Shown one piece after another: positions 17,009-25,931 of a DNA stretch of 64,000 nt. The translations under genes and the position numbers were made by a program. Position 1 is the first letter of the stretch. Every line of letters begins with the position of its first letter. Origin of the DNA: Plantactinospora mayteni (GTDB lineage Bacteria > Actinomycetota > Actinomycetes > Mycobacteriales > Micromonosporaceae); the NCBI RefSeq assembly GCF_016862935.1, contig NZ_BONX01000023.1:542498-606497 (forward strand), in the 5' to 3' direction. The notes under the pieces are model-generated. The model had not been told where the DNA came from, searched no databases, and saw only the letters and a list, made by a program, of their open reading frames with translations.

Positions 17009-17204
17009 AGTTCACTCCACTAGCTCGTACGGCAACAGCCGTGAGAGGTCGATGGACGGAGCCTGCTCCTGATCGTCCAAAGCCCCCGCAGTCACGGTGG
17101 ATTCATTCGATACTGGTCGACATTCAGGCACTGCCGCGCATCCTGTGGATTCGGGCAGATTGAAGTGACTTCCACGAGAGGTCAACCTGCCCGACCCGCT
17201 GGCG

Positions 17205-18833
17205 TTAGCCGGCGGTACAGGATCTGATTTGTGGTCGTGCCGAGCTGTTGCCGTTCATCATGGTGGTGAAGCCGAACGTGTTGCCGCTGCCGTTGGAGCG
17301 CATCGTCAGTACGGTGCCGTTGCCGCTCAGGCTGGCACTGCCGCTCCAGGTGGTGGTGATCTGCTGCGGCGAGGTGACAGCGACAACCACGCTCCAACCG
17401 CTGGCGCCGCTGACCGTCACCGCCGTGTTGTAACGATCGCCCCACACCGTGCCGGGGCTCATCGACGCCGTGCAGCTACCACCGGCCGGCGGGGTGGTCG
17501 GGGTACCGGTCGGGGGTGTCGTCGGCGGCCGGGTGGTCGGGGGTGTCGTCGGGGTGGGGCCGTCGGTCAGGGTTGGGGTCTGCCAGTCGCGCCACTGCGA
17601 CAGGTTGCCGGCCTTGCGGCTGGAGATCCGGAAGGTACCGGCGGTGTTGCCGGTCTTGAGCAGGAACTTTTGGATGTTCTGTTGCAACGGGGTACGCCAT
17701 TCGGACCGGGAGGCGCAGTGCGTACCGTCCGCGACGTCGGACCAGTAGGTGATGTTGTCACCGGCGCCGAGGGCTTTGTAGACCTCGGCGCCGCCCAGCG
17801 CCGCGACGCTGCCGGAGGTGGCGCCGAGCCAGTCGACGTGCGGGTTCTCCATGATGAACAGTCCGCGTGGGGCGACCATGCCGACCATCTGGTGCATGTC
17901 GACGGGTAGTCCGTTCGGGTTGCCGGTGTAGGAGCTGAAGGCGTCGCCGAGCCAGGGTTGTTCGCCGTAGGCGCTGCTGAGTGGTTGGGCGCCGCCTTCT
18001 TGCGCGACGGACCGGAGGGCAGGGACTCCGGCGGTGCCGGATTCGATGGGCATGGTCAGGGCGATGCGTTGGTCGAAGACGCCGACGGCGAAGGCGCCTT
18101 TGCCGTAGCGGGAACATCCGGTGACGCCGGTCGCGTCGGCGCGCAGGATGGACCCGCCGGACTGTTCGATGACGTCGATGAGCCGGCTGACGCCCCAGGC
18201 CCAGGCCATCAGGATTCCGGTGCTGTTGGAGGCGCCGTAGATGCTGTAGAAGGCTCCTTGTTTGTTGTTGCGGGGGGTGCCTTCGCGGCCGACGGCGAGC
18301 GGGTCGTAGTTGATGACGGCGGCGCCGGCGGCCCGGATGGTGGCGGTGTCGGCACCAAATCCGCCGACGACGAAGACGGCTGGGTATGGTGCGGAGCCGG
18401 TGGTCGGGAGTTGGACGCTGGCGGAGAAGCCGGCGCTGCGGCCCTGGTCGGACACGTTCACGGTGATGTTGCTGTTCGAGACGGTGCCGGTGACGGTGGC
18501 TGGCTTCGCGGGTTTCTGGCCGTAGATGGTTCGTTCGGCGTATTCCTTGGTTTCGGCGCGGAGGCATCGCCAGTCGGCTTTGCTGGTGATGCGGGTGCCG
18601 TTCGACTTGCGGAACGGGTCGGGGAGCCGGGAGTTCGAGGCCGGCGTACCGGAGGGCAGTGGACAGTCAGCACCCTCGTCCTCGACAGCCGCGGCCAATA
18701 CGTTGACGGGGGCGGCGGCCTCGGCACTGGTCGTTCTGGCGACTGTGGACACCGCTCCAGCGGACGCGAGTGCCGCTACTGCCAGCCCGACGACTGTCGC
18801 GCGGAGTGTGGAGCGGCCCGAGTTGGTGGTCAC
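17205..18833 (-). CDS. CE15 glucuronoyl methylesterase with CBM2
   Basis: A 542-residue secreted esterase that would hydrolyse the ester between 4-O-methylglucuronic acid of xylan and lignin alcohols. A twin-domain layout is visible: signal peptide (about 1-38), CE15 domain (about 55-430) with nucleophile Ser241 in VTGCSRYGKGAF and catalytic His in DGTHCASRSEW, a Thr/Pro linker and a C-terminal CBM2 (about 453-542). GTG 18833 is preferred over the longer frame start because AAGGAG lies five bases upstream and the signal peptide follows directly. Lies upstream of the GH30 xylanase, and the two activities complement each other in separating glucuronoxylan from lignin. Confidence 0.92.
   Translation of the reverse strand: MTTNSGRSTLRATVVGLAVAALASAGAVSTVARTTSAEAAAPVNVLAAAVEDEGADCPLPSGTPASNSRLPDPFRKSNGTRITSKADWRCLRAETKEYAERTIYGQKPAKPATVTGTVSNSNITVNVSDQGRSAGFSASVQLPTTGSAPYPAVFVVGGFGADTATIRAAGAAVINYDPLAVGREGTPRNNKQGAFYSIYGASNSTGILMAWAWGVSRLIDVIEQSGGSILRADATGVTGCSRYGKGAFAVGVFDQRIALTMPIESGTAGVPALRSVAQEGGAQPLSSAYGEQPWLGDAFSSYTGNPNGLPVDMHQMVGMVAPRGLFIMENPHVDWLGATSGSVAALGGAEVYKALGAGDNITYWSDVADGTHCASRSEWRTPLQQNIQKFLLKTGNTAGTFRISSRKAGNLSQWRDWQTPTLTDGPTPTTPPTTRPPTTPPTGTPTTPPAGGSCTASMSPGTVWGDRYNTAVTVSGASGWSVVVAVTSPQQITTTWSGSASLSGNGTVLTMRSNGSGNTFGFTTMMNGNSSARPQIRSCTAG
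17207..17501. repeat. CBM2-coding direct repeat, copy in the CE15 gene
   Basis: Partner of 15346-15640. Differences are scattered single substitutions plus a small cluster at the linker-CBM junction (GGGCGTAATC versus GGGGCTCATC). Confidence 0.9.
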
Positions 18834-19251
18834 TTGGGCTCCTTCCGGGTGGTGGTGGAAGCAATGACGGGGACTCGTGGGGGAACGAGCGCGGCGCCGG
18901 TCGGACCTGCGGCGGCGATGAGTCGCGCCGACGCGCACTCCTTGGGCAGCCGGGAGTGCCGGCGGAGCGCCGTGCCGTTGTCCCGGGGACAGCCACCCAA
19001 GGTCCTACCCACGGGCTGAGGTTACGGAAAAGTTGCGGTTAATTCAACATCGTGAATGTACGGGCTGACCTCGGATTCTTCCCGACACGGCCCTGACCAG
19101 GCATTGAATGTTAGCGATCACCTCGTACGAAACTTGCGACCGCTGTACCGCAAGTTGCGGGCTCGTTGGCCGAACGTCGGGCAACCGACCTCTACCTGCG
19201 GCGCCACTCGTCCACTCCACCCGGCGCCGCCCGACCGACCGGCCGGGTGGG
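18834..19251. promoter_or_regulatory. Upstream region of the CE15 gene
   Basis: No gene is supported in these 418 bases. They include the CE15 ribosome-binding site, an AT-richer patch (19021-19060) that could hold the promoter, and an inverted repeat AACTTGCG (19131-19138) / CGCAAGTT (19149-19156). The repeat could be an operator or a terminator for the small gene upstream. No CebR-type palindrome was seen here. Confidence 0.35.
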
Positions 19252-19476
19252 TTATCCGGGCAGCCGCCACACTCCGGTCGACGCGTCGAGCCGCCGGCAG
19301 TACAGCACAGTCGCGGTGAGCCCGCACTCGCCGGAGCCCTCGGGCAGCACCGCCGACAGACGCCGGTGCCAGGTCGCCGGGTCGAACTCCACCACCCAGA
19401 CCCGCCGGTCGGCGCCGTACCGGATGCCGAGATACCGCTGGCCGTGCTGCCTGCACGGCGCGGGCGAACTCGGCAC
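19252..19476 (-). CDS. Small hypothetical protein downstream of RidA
   Basis: A possible 74-residue protein from GTG 19476, starting 17 bp after the RidA stop. The sequence QRYLGIRYGADRRVWVVEFDPATWHRRL followed by GECGLTATVLYCRRLDASTGVW reads like strands of a real small domain rather than a shadow frame, and it ends at a proper stop. There is no known motif. A competing frame on the same strand (19118-19456) is Arg/Gly-rich and less protein-like. No function is proposed. Confidence 0.4.
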   Translation of the reverse strand: MPSSPAPCRQHGQRYLGIRYGADRRVWVVEFDPATWHRRLSAVLPEGSGECGLTATVLYCRRLDASTGVWRLPG

Positions 19477-19493
19477 AGGTCGCAGTCGTGGGG

Positions 19494-19919
19494 TCAGCCC
19501 ACGACTGCGACCGCCTCGATCTCGACCAGCATGTCCGGCCCCTTCAGGCGACTGACGTAGACCAGGCTGCGGGCTGGCAGGGGGTCCCGGAACCAGCGGC
19601 GGTAGACCTCGTTCAACGCCGCCGGGTCGCTGCCCTCCCGGAGGAATATCGTCAGCTTGACGGCCTGTTGCAACGCGGATCCCGCGGCCCGGAGGATGCC
19701 GTCGAGGTTGCGCAGCGCCCACTCGGTCTGTTCGGCCAGATCACCGAGGACGCCGGTGTCCCGGTTCCGGCCAGCCTGGCCGGCGGTGAAGACCAGCGGA
19801 CCGACCCGGATCGCCTGGCTGAACGGCCCGGTGGGGACCGGCGCGTCCGGGGTCTGGATCGGCTCGCGGCGGTACGTCTGTGCGCGGAGCCCGATGATCC
19901 GCTCGCTACCGTCGCTCAT
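19494..19919 (-). CDS. RidA-family (YjgF/YER057c/UK114) protein
   Basis: A 141-residue homotrimer-type enamine/imine deaminase. Family features are GPFSQAIRVGPLVFTAGQAGRN, the middle TEWALRNLDGILRAAG, and ARSLVYVSRLKGPDMLVEIEAVAVVG. The conserved substrate Arg position is occupied by the Arg in PARSLVYV. RidA proteins hydrolyse reactive enamine or imine intermediates from PLP- or flavin-dependent chemistry. It precedes the ABC importer genes on the same strand in reverse order (it is downstream of them), so it may handle an imine formed during catabolism of the imported compound. Confidence 0.88.
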   Translation of the reverse strand: MSDGSERIIGLRAQTYRREPIQTPDAPVPTGPFSQAIRVGPLVFTAGQAGRNRDTGVLGDLAEQTEWALRNLDGILRAAGSALQQAVKLTIFLREGSDPAALNEVYRRWFRDPLPARSLVYVSRLKGPDMLVEIEAVAVVG

Positions 19920-20007
19920 GTCGGCACCCCGCTACACTCCGCGCCGCCACGTGGCACACCGCACCGAGCCTGATGACTCGCTCGCCGATATCCACAAGAG
20001 ACACCCC

Positions 20008-21165
20008 CTAGTGCGCCCGGACCTGTGGCATGGCGGCCTGCGCCCGCTCCCAGTGGTGGCAGGCGACCCGATGGCCGCCGGCGTGGTCGCCGGCGATCCG
20101 GGACAGCACCGGCTCCTCGTTGCGACACCGGACGTCCGCGAACGGGCATCGGGTGTGGTATCGGCAGCCCGGCGGGACCGCGGTCAGGCTCGGCACCTCG
20201 CCGGGGGCCAGCCGACGGGCCGCCTCCAACCGCTGGCGTACGTCGGGCCTCGGCGGCAGCACCGAGGCGACGAGCGCCTTCGTGTACGGGTGCGCCGGCC
20301 GGGCGAAGAGGTTGTGCGCCGGAGCCTGCTCGACGATCTTGCCGAGGTACATGACCGCCACCCGATGGCTCAGGTGTCGTACCACGGCCAGGTTGTGCGC
20401 GATGAAGAGGTACGCGACCGCGTGGGCCTGCTGCATGTCCTGGAGCAGGTTGATCACCTGTGCCTGTACCGACACGTCCAGCGCCGAGACCGGTTCGTCG
20501 AGTACGACCAGCCGGGGCTGGGTGACCAGCGCCCGAGCCACCGCCACCCGCTGCTGCTGACCGCCGGAGAGCTGGGCCGGACGCCGATGCGCCAGCGATG
20601 GGTCGAGTCCCACCTCGGTGAGCCGTTCGGCGGCGATGCTCCGGCGCTCCCGTCGGGAGTTCATCCCGTGCACCTTGAGCGCCTCGGTCACGATGTCGCC
20701 GAGTCGCATCCGCGGGTCCAGCGAGCCACGCGGATCCTGGAAGACCACCTGGAGGTGGCGGCGGATCCGGCGTAGCTCGGCCGACGAGCGGCCCACCAGT
20801 TCCTCGCCGTCGAAGACGATGCTCCCACCGGCCGTCGGGATCAGCCGCAGTACGGCGTTGGCGAGGCTGGACTTGCCGCAGCCACTCTCGCCGACCAGCC
20901 CCAGCGTCTCGCCCGCCCGTACCTCCAGGCTCACGCCGTCGACTGCGGTGATCTCCGTACCGGTGCCGGTTCTGTGCCGTACCACCAGGTCCTGGACGCG
21001 GAGGATCGGCAGTGGCCGGTCGGCCCGCCTCGCGGACGATCCCGGCCGCCAGGCTGCGGATCCCGCGCCCGGTCCGGCGGACGGCGGTGCCGACCCGGCC
21101 GAGGTCGGCTGCGGCCCGACGGACCCGGCGCCCGGCCCGGTCGGTTCGGATACTGCCTGGGTCAT
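20008..21165 (-). CDS. Oligopeptide/dipeptide-type ABC importer ATP-binding protein (DppF/OppF class)
   Basis: A 385-residue ATPase, last of the importer operon. After a low-complexity Pro/Gly/Ala N-terminus (about 1-45), Walker A is VGESGCGKSS, the signature is LSGGQQQRVAVARAL, Walker B is LVVLDEPVSALD, and a C-terminal oligo_HPY domain contains PPGCRYHTRCPFADVRC with its Cys cluster. Its ATG overlaps the stop of the OppD-class gene. It pairs with that subunit to drive uptake. Confidence 0.93.
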   Translation of the reverse strand: MTQAVSEPTGPGAGSVGPQPTSAGSAPPSAGPGAGSAAWRPGSSARRADRPLPILRVQDLVVRHRTGTGTEITAVDGVSLEVRAGETLGLVGESGCGKSSLANAVLRLIPTAGGSIVFDGEELVGRSSAELRRIRRHLQVVFQDPRGSLDPRMRLGDIVTEALKVHGMNSRRERRSIAAERLTEVGLDPSLAHRRPAQLSGGQQQRVAVARALVTQPRLVVLDEPVSALDVSVQAQVINLLQDMQQAHAVAYLFIAHNLAVVRHLSHRVAVMYLGKIVEQAPAHNLFARPAHPYTKALVASVLPPRPDVRQRLEAARRLAPGEVPSLTAVPPGCRYHTRCPFADVRCRNEEPVLSRIAGDHAGGHRVACHHWERAQAAMPQVRAH

Positions 21166-22262
21166 CGTGGCTCCCTGTCCCGATCCAGCATGGTCGACTC
21201 GGCTTGGCCGCGATCCCGGCTGGCCAGCTCAGCCTGGCCGCCATCCCGGCTGGCCAGCTCAGCCTGGCCGCCATCCCGGCTGGCCAGCTCGGCCGGGTTC
21301 CGCCAGCAGGCGCTCGCGTGCGTCAGGCCGTCGGACCAGGGTGGTTCTTCCCGGTGACAGCGGTCGTCGGCGAACTCGCACCGGGGCGAGAACCGACACC
21401 CCGGCTCGTTCCTGATCGCTGTCGGGGCCCGGCCCGGGATGGGGCGGAGCCGGTGGTGATGGTTGATCTCCAGCCGGGGAGCCAACCTGAGTAGCCCGGC
21501 GGTGTACGGGTGCCGTGGCCCGGTGAGCACGTCGGCCACGGAACCGCGTTCGACGATCCGGCCGGCGTACATCACCTGCACCCGGTCACAGGTGGCGGCC
21601 ACCACGCCGAAGTCGTGGGTAATCATGATCATCGCCATGCTCAACTCGCGGCAGAGCGAGCGCAGCAGCGCGAGAATCTGGGTCTGTACGGTCGGGTCGA
21701 GGGCGGTGGTGGCCTCGTCGGCGATCAGCAGCTTGGGCCGGCAGGAGATGGCCAGCGCGACAAGGATTCGTTGCCGCATGCCGCCGCTGAACTGGTCCGG
21801 CAGGTTCCGGGTCGACGCCGCCGCGTTCGGGATGCCGACCATGTCGAGCAGTTCCACCGCCCGGCGCTGTGCGCCCGCCTTGTCCAGGCCGGTGTGCACC
21901 AGCAGGGTCTCCACGATCTGGTTGCCGACCGGGATGGACGGGTCCAGCGCGGTCATCGGATCCTGGAAGACGTAGCCGATCTCGGCACCGCGGATGCCCC
22001 GGAGTTCGGCTTCCGACATGTCGAGCAGCTCCCGGCCCTCCAGCCGGGCCGACCCACTGGTGCGTACCCGGGTCAGCGGCGGGCGTACGCCGATCAGCGA
22101 GGTGGCGGTGACCGACTTGCCGCTCCCGCTCTCCCCCACCACGCCGAGGGTTTCGCCGTGGTCGAGGGTGAACGAGACGCCGTCCACGCCGTACACCTCG
22201 CCGCGGGCGGTGGAGAAGACGACGGAGAGCTCGTCGACCTCGAGTAGCCGTGCGGACGTCAC
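21162..22262 (-). CDS. Oligopeptide/dipeptide-type ABC importer ATP-binding protein (DppD/OppD class)
   Basis: A 366-residue ATPase with Walker A VGESGSGKSV, signature FSGGMRQRILVALAI, Walker B LLIADEATTALD and a C-terminal Cys-containing HPY region (NEPGCRFSPRCEFADDRCH). GTG 22262 overlaps the permease stop (GTGA), which fixes the start. The last 40 residues are a tandem of a ten-residue unit (GQAELASRDG) produced by a 30-bp DNA repeat, absent from the usual family and probably a neutral extension. Confidence 0.93.
   Translation of the reverse strand: MTSARLLEVDELSVVFSTARGEVYGVDGVSFTLDHGETLGVVGESGSGKSVTATSLIGVRPPLTRVRTSGSARLEGRELLDMSEAELRGIRGAEIGYVFQDPMTALDPSIPVGNQIVETLLVHTGLDKAGAQRRAVELLDMVGIPNAAASTRNLPDQFSGGMRQRILVALAISCRPKLLIADEATTALDPTVQTQILALLRSLCRELSMAMIMITHDFGVVAATCDRVQVMYAGRIVERGSVADVLTGPRHPYTAGLLRLAPRLEINHHHRLRPIPGRAPTAIRNEPGCRFSPRCEFADDRCHREEPPWSDGLTHASACWRNPAELASRDGGQAELASRDGGQAELASRDRGQAESTMLDRDREPR
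21218..21297. repeat. 30-bp tandem repeat in the OppD-class gene
   Basis: Two complete copies of a 30-bp unit (21218-21247, 21248-21277) and a partial third (from 21278) encode repeats of GQAELASRDG near the protein's C-terminus. Unit length keeps the frame, consistent with slippage expansion. Confidence 0.9.
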
Positions 22263-23239
22263 GATTGGGATCTCCGTTCCATCTCACGCGAGAGCATGTT
22301 CACCGCGAGGACCACGGCCGCCAGGAACAGGCCGGGCATCACCGTCAGCCACCAGGCCACCGCGAGATACGGCCGCCCTTCGGAGATCAGCACCCCCCAG
22401 GTCAGGTCCGGCTCCTGTACGCCGGCGCCGAGGAAGCTGAGCCCGGCCTCGGCCAGCACGATCTGCCCCACGTCGATGACGAAGAGCACGCCGAGCCGGG
22501 GAGCCAGGTTGGGCAGCAGGTGGTTGACGACGACCTGCCGACCGTTCGCGCCGAGCGCGACCGCGCCGACGACGAAGGGTTCGGCGCGCAGCCGCAGGGT
22601 CTCCGCCCGGATCACCCGGGCCACGGTCGGCCAGATGAACGTCGGCAGCAGGATTACCAGGTTCGTCACGGACGCGCCGGCGACCGCCATCAGCAGGATC
22701 GCGAACAGGAACATCGGCAGGGCGGTCTGCGCCTCGGTCAGCCGCATCAGCACCCGGTCCGACCAGCCGCCGAAGTAGCCGGCGCAGACGCCCACGACCG
22801 CCCCGATCACCAGCCCGATCACTGTCGCAGCCGTACCGATGAACAGGGTGAGCCGGGCCGCGACGACGATCTGGGAGAAGAGGTCACGGCCGAGGGCATC
22901 GGTGCCGAGCAGGTGCGTGCCGTCCGCGGTACGCGCCAACGGCGGCAGCAGCCGCGCGGCCGGCACCTGTGCGTACGGGTCGAAGGGGGCGAGCCGGCCA
23001 CCGGTGACCGCCCAGAGCGCGACGACGCCCAGCACGACCACCCAGAGGATCCAGAGCCGGCCACGAAGTGGACCGGTCGACAGTCGACGCTGACTGCCGG
23101 CCACCGCCCCGGACCGGCGGATCGCCCGGCGGTCACGCCGATCGGGTACGAGCCCGTTCCGGCCGGGTACGGGTCCGCGCCGGCCGAGCCCCCGGCGGTG
23201 CGGTGTCGCGGGATTGTTCGGCACGATGTTCCGCCTCAC
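22259..23239 (-). CDS. Oligopeptide-type ABC importer permease (DppC/OppC class)
   Basis: A 326-residue inner-membrane permease. GTG 23239 overlaps the DppB-class stop (GTGA) and gives the expected length; the frame continues upstream only as a shadow. After a basic cytoplasmic N-terminus comes the first helix (LWILWVVVLGVVALWAV), the conserved HLLGTDALGRDLFSQIV, and the BPD motif region VAVALGANGRQVVVNHLLPN, then AGLSFLGAGVQEPDLTWGVL. It forms the channel with the DppB-class protein. Confidence 0.93.
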   Translation of the reverse strand: MRRNIVPNNPATPHRRGLGRRGPVPGRNGLVPDRRDRRAIRRSGAVAGSQRRLSTGPLRGRLWILWVVVLGVVALWAVTGGRLAPFDPYAQVPAARLLPPLARTADGTHLLGTDALGRDLFSQIVVAARLTLFIGTAATVIGLVIGAVVGVCAGYFGGWSDRVLMRLTEAQTALPMFLFAILLMAVAGASVTNLVILLPTFIWPTVARVIRAETLRLRAEPFVVGAVALGANGRQVVVNHLLPNLAPRLGVLFVIDVGQIVLAEAGLSFLGAGVQEPDLTWGVLISEGRPYLAVAWWLTVMPGLFLAAVVLAVNMLSREMERRSQS

Positions 23240-24243
23240 TCCGGCCGTAGCCGACGGTCGAGCAGGTGACTGGCGACGTCGACGGCGAGGTTGACCAGGA
23301 TCACCAGTGCCCCGGTGATCAGGACCGCCGCCTCCACGATCGGGAAGTCGTGCCGGTGTGCCGCCGTGGTCATCAGCGGCCCGAGTCCGGGCCAGGCGAA
23401 GACCACCTCGATGGGATAGATCGAGCCGCCGAACATCCGGGCGAACTCCCACCCGGCCGTGGTCAGCACCGTGGCGGCGACGTTGCGCAGGACGTGCCCG
23501 GCGACGAGCCGCCGGTACGGCAGCCCGCGGCTGCGGGCCACCAGCACGTACGCCTTGGACATCTCGTCGAGCACCACCGACCGGGTCACCTGGCAGATCC
23601 GGCCGCCGTGGATGAAGCCGAGGGTGGCGACCGGCAGGATCAGCCCCCGCCACTCGTACCAGCCGGAGGTCGGGACCATGTTCAGCCGTACCGCGAAGAC
23701 GATGATCAGCAGCAGGCCGATCCAGAAGCTCGCCACCGACAGCGACAGTACGGAGATCAGGTTGATCACCTTGTCGACGGCGGAGCCCGGCCGGGTACCG
23801 GCCAGGACACCACCGACGACGCCGAAGACGGTCGCCGCCACCGCGCCGAGAATGGCGAGCAGCACCGTGTTCCCGATGACCTCCCAGACCGCCTCCATCG
23901 CCGGCCGCTGCTGCCAGACCGACGTACCGACGTCGAGCCGGGCCAGGTCCTCCAGGTACCTACCGAACTGCACCCAGAACGGCTGGTCCAGCCCGAGCGA
24001 GCGCCGTAGCTGCGCCAACTGCTCCTCGGTGGCCTCCGGGGATGCGAATGCCGAGACCGGATCGCCCACGTAGTAGCCGATGACGAAGATCACCGCGACC
24101 ACGAGGAACTGGACGATGACCGCGTCGCGCAGCCGCCGGAGCACGAGCCGGCCGAGTGGCGAGCGCAGCCAGGACCGCCTCGTCCGGCCCGTCGCCGCTG
24201 GGCTGGGCACGGGTGTCGGGGCCGGGACCTGTGTCGTCGTCAC
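23236..24243 (-). CDS. Oligopeptide-type ABC importer permease (DppB/OppB class)
   Basis: A 335-residue inner-membrane permease with six predicted helices. Family marks are LRRSLGLDQPFWVQFGRYLEDLARLDVGTSV near the N-terminus, and the EAA-like loop DEMSKAYVLVARSRGLPYRRLVAGHVLRN. It starts 18 bp after the substrate-binding gene's stop and overlaps the DppC-class gene. Confidence 0.93.
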   Translation of the reverse strand: MTTTQVPAPTPVPSPAATGRTRRSWLRSPLGRLVLRRLRDAVIVQFLVVAVIFVIGYYVGDPVSAFASPEATEEQLAQLRRSLGLDQPFWVQFGRYLEDLARLDVGTSVWQQRPAMEAVWEVIGNTVLLAILGAVAATVFGVVGGVLAGTRPGSAVDKVINLISVLSLSVASFWIGLLLIIVFAVRLNMVPTSGWYEWRGLILPVATLGFIHGGRICQVTRSVVLDEMSKAYVLVARSRGLPYRRLVAGHVLRNVAATVLTTAGWEFARMFGGSIYPIEVVFAWPGLGPLMTTAAHRHDFPIVEAAVLITGALVILVNLAVDVASHLLDRRLRPE

Positions 24244-24261
24244 GTCAGCACGCCTCCGGCT

Positions 24262-25797
24262 TCAGCTCGTCAGCCGCATGGTCGAGACGAAGTACGAGTC
24301 GTCTGGTCGGGGATTCCACTCCAACCGCTGGCTGGCACCGAAGATGTAGTTCTGCTGGAGCAGATAGATCGAGTACGGGTTCTCGTGCAACCGGGCCCAC
24401 ATGTCCGCGTAGTCCCGCTGCCGTTCCGCCTGGTCGAGGGTGTCCGCGCCGGCCTTGACGAGTTCGTCGACCTTGGGGTCGCAGAACTTGCTCGACGCGC
24501 CCTTGCAGGTGATGTGCGACTTGATCCGGGCCGCGTCGAACCACTCGTTGGAGTTCCAGCCGTACTTGAGGTCGAAGGCGCCCGACTCGGTGCCCTTGAC
24601 CCGGCCGAGTTCCCGGTAGTCGTTCCAGTCGTGCTTGACGACCTTGGCCCGGACCCCCACGGCGCCGAGCGCCGCCGCGACGAAGTCGGCCGTCTCCTCG
24701 CCCTTGCTGTACCGGCCGATCGGCACGTGCAGTTCGATGTCGAACCCGTTCGGGTAGCCGGCCTCGGCCAGCAACCGCTTGGCCTGCTCCGGGTCGTACG
24801 GGAAGGGACTGAGGCTGGCGTTGAACCCGAGCATGCCCTTGGCGAGGTGCTGTGCCTGGTTGGGCGTGGCATGCCCCTGGTAGATCGTCTCGGCCAGGGA
24901 CTCCTTGTCGACGGCCAGGTTCATCGCCTGCCGTACCCGGGGGTCGGACAGTTCCTTCCGGTGGGTGTTGAAGGCGACGTAGCTGAAGTCGCTGGCCCGG
25001 ATCTCCTTCACCTGCGGGGCGAGTTTGGCCTGCTCGGGGAAGAGGTCGAAGACCAGGTCCACCTCGCCGGCCTGCAACGCCGACAACGCGGTCTGCGCGT
25101 CCGGCACCACCCGTACGGTGAAGGCGGCGATCGACGCCTTCTCCCCCCAGTACGCGTCGTTGCGCACCAGCGAGATCTCCCGGCCGCGCTGCCAGGTCCC
25201 GAACTTGTACGGGCCGGTGCCGACGATCACCTCGTGGCCGAAGCTCTGCTGTCCGGCGGAGGCCGGCGAGACCATCGGGATGCTGGTCATCTCGGCCGGC
25301 AGCACCGGGTTCTTGCCGTCGGTGAGGATGTCCACCGTCCGTGGGTCGACCTTCCGCGCCCCCTCGATCCCCTCGGTGTACGAGGTGCGCTGGGTGTCGA
25401 AGTCGGGATCGATGATGCGTTCGATGCTGAACACCACCGCGTCGGCGTCGAACGGGCTCCCGTCGTGGAACGTCACCCCCGGGTGCAGGGTGAACCGCCA
25501 GGTGGTGTCGTCGACCCGCTCGTACTTGTCCGCCAGCTTCGGCTGGATCTGCGATGTCTCGTCCCGGACGAGCAGCGTCTCGAAGAGGTTGTCGGTGACG
25601 ATGCGGGAACTGCGGTCGTTCACCAGTTGGGGATCGAGGGTCGACGGCTCGGTGGCGACCGCGACAACCAGGTCACCGGACTGCCGACCGGCGGAGCCCG
25701 AGCCGCCGCCTCCGCCGCAGGCCGACGTGCCCAGGAATAACGTGCCGATCGTGACCAGGCTGAGCAGCCTGGTGCGTGGTCTATGGTCCATGTCCAT
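24262..25797 (-). CDS. Peptide-type ABC importer substrate-binding lipoprotein
   Basis: A 511-residue SBP_bac_5 family protein. The signal peptide ends in a lipobox FLGTSAC (Cys about residue 27), so the protein is membrane-anchored outside the cell. The body has VAVATEPSTLDPQLVNDRSS, KYERVDDTTWRFTLHPGVTFHDGSPFDADAVVFS and a long C-terminal lobe, as in dipeptide/oligopeptide/nickel binding proteins. ATG 25797 has AGAGG seven bases upstream. The family binds peptides and also non-peptide ligands such as glutathione, opines and aromatic conjugates, so ligand identity is open. Confidence 0.93.
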   Translation of the reverse strand: MDMDHRPRTRLLSLVTIGTLFLGTSACGGGGGSGSAGRQSGDLVVAVATEPSTLDPQLVNDRSSRIVTDNLFETLLVRDETSQIQPKLADKYERVDDTTWRFTLHPGVTFHDGSPFDADAVVFSIERIIDPDFDTQRTSYTEGIEGARKVDPRTVDILTDGKNPVLPAEMTSIPMVSPASAGQQSFGHEVIVGTGPYKFGTWQRGREISLVRNDAYWGEKASIAAFTVRVVPDAQTALSALQAGEVDLVFDLFPEQAKLAPQVKEIRASDFSYVAFNTHRKELSDPRVRQAMNLAVDKESLAETIYQGHATPNQAQHLAKGMLGFNASLSPFPYDPEQAKRLLAEAGYPNGFDIELHVPIGRYSKGEETADFVAAALGAVGVRAKVVKHDWNDYRELGRVKGTESGAFDLKYGWNSNEWFDAARIKSHITCKGASSKFCDPKVDELVKAGADTLDQAERQRDYADMWARLHENPYSIYLLQQNYIFGASQRLEWNPRPDDSYFVSTMRLTS

Positions 25798-25931
25798 CGC
25801 TCGACCTCTTCTCGGTCCGCTGCGGAGAGTCTGCTGTGGGGGGTGCTCGGCGCGCCGTGGAGTGGTACCGGAGGTTTCCGGCGACCTTCGCGGTCTCGAC
25901 GCCGCCCGGCGTACCTGCGGAGCCGGGCGGG

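Noticed and set aside
18834..19251. CebR site controlling CE15/GH30
   Set aside because: No TGGGAGCGCTCCCA-like palindrome is present in the CE15 upstream or CE15-GH30 intergenic region.
21218..21297. CRISPR-like array
   Set aside because: Units are contiguous 30-bp tandem copies inside a coding frame with no unique spacers.
24262..25797. Nickel-binding role for the importer
   Set aside because: The SBP_bac_5 family includes nickel binders, but no urease, hydrogenase or NikR-like site is present and neighbours are catabolic.
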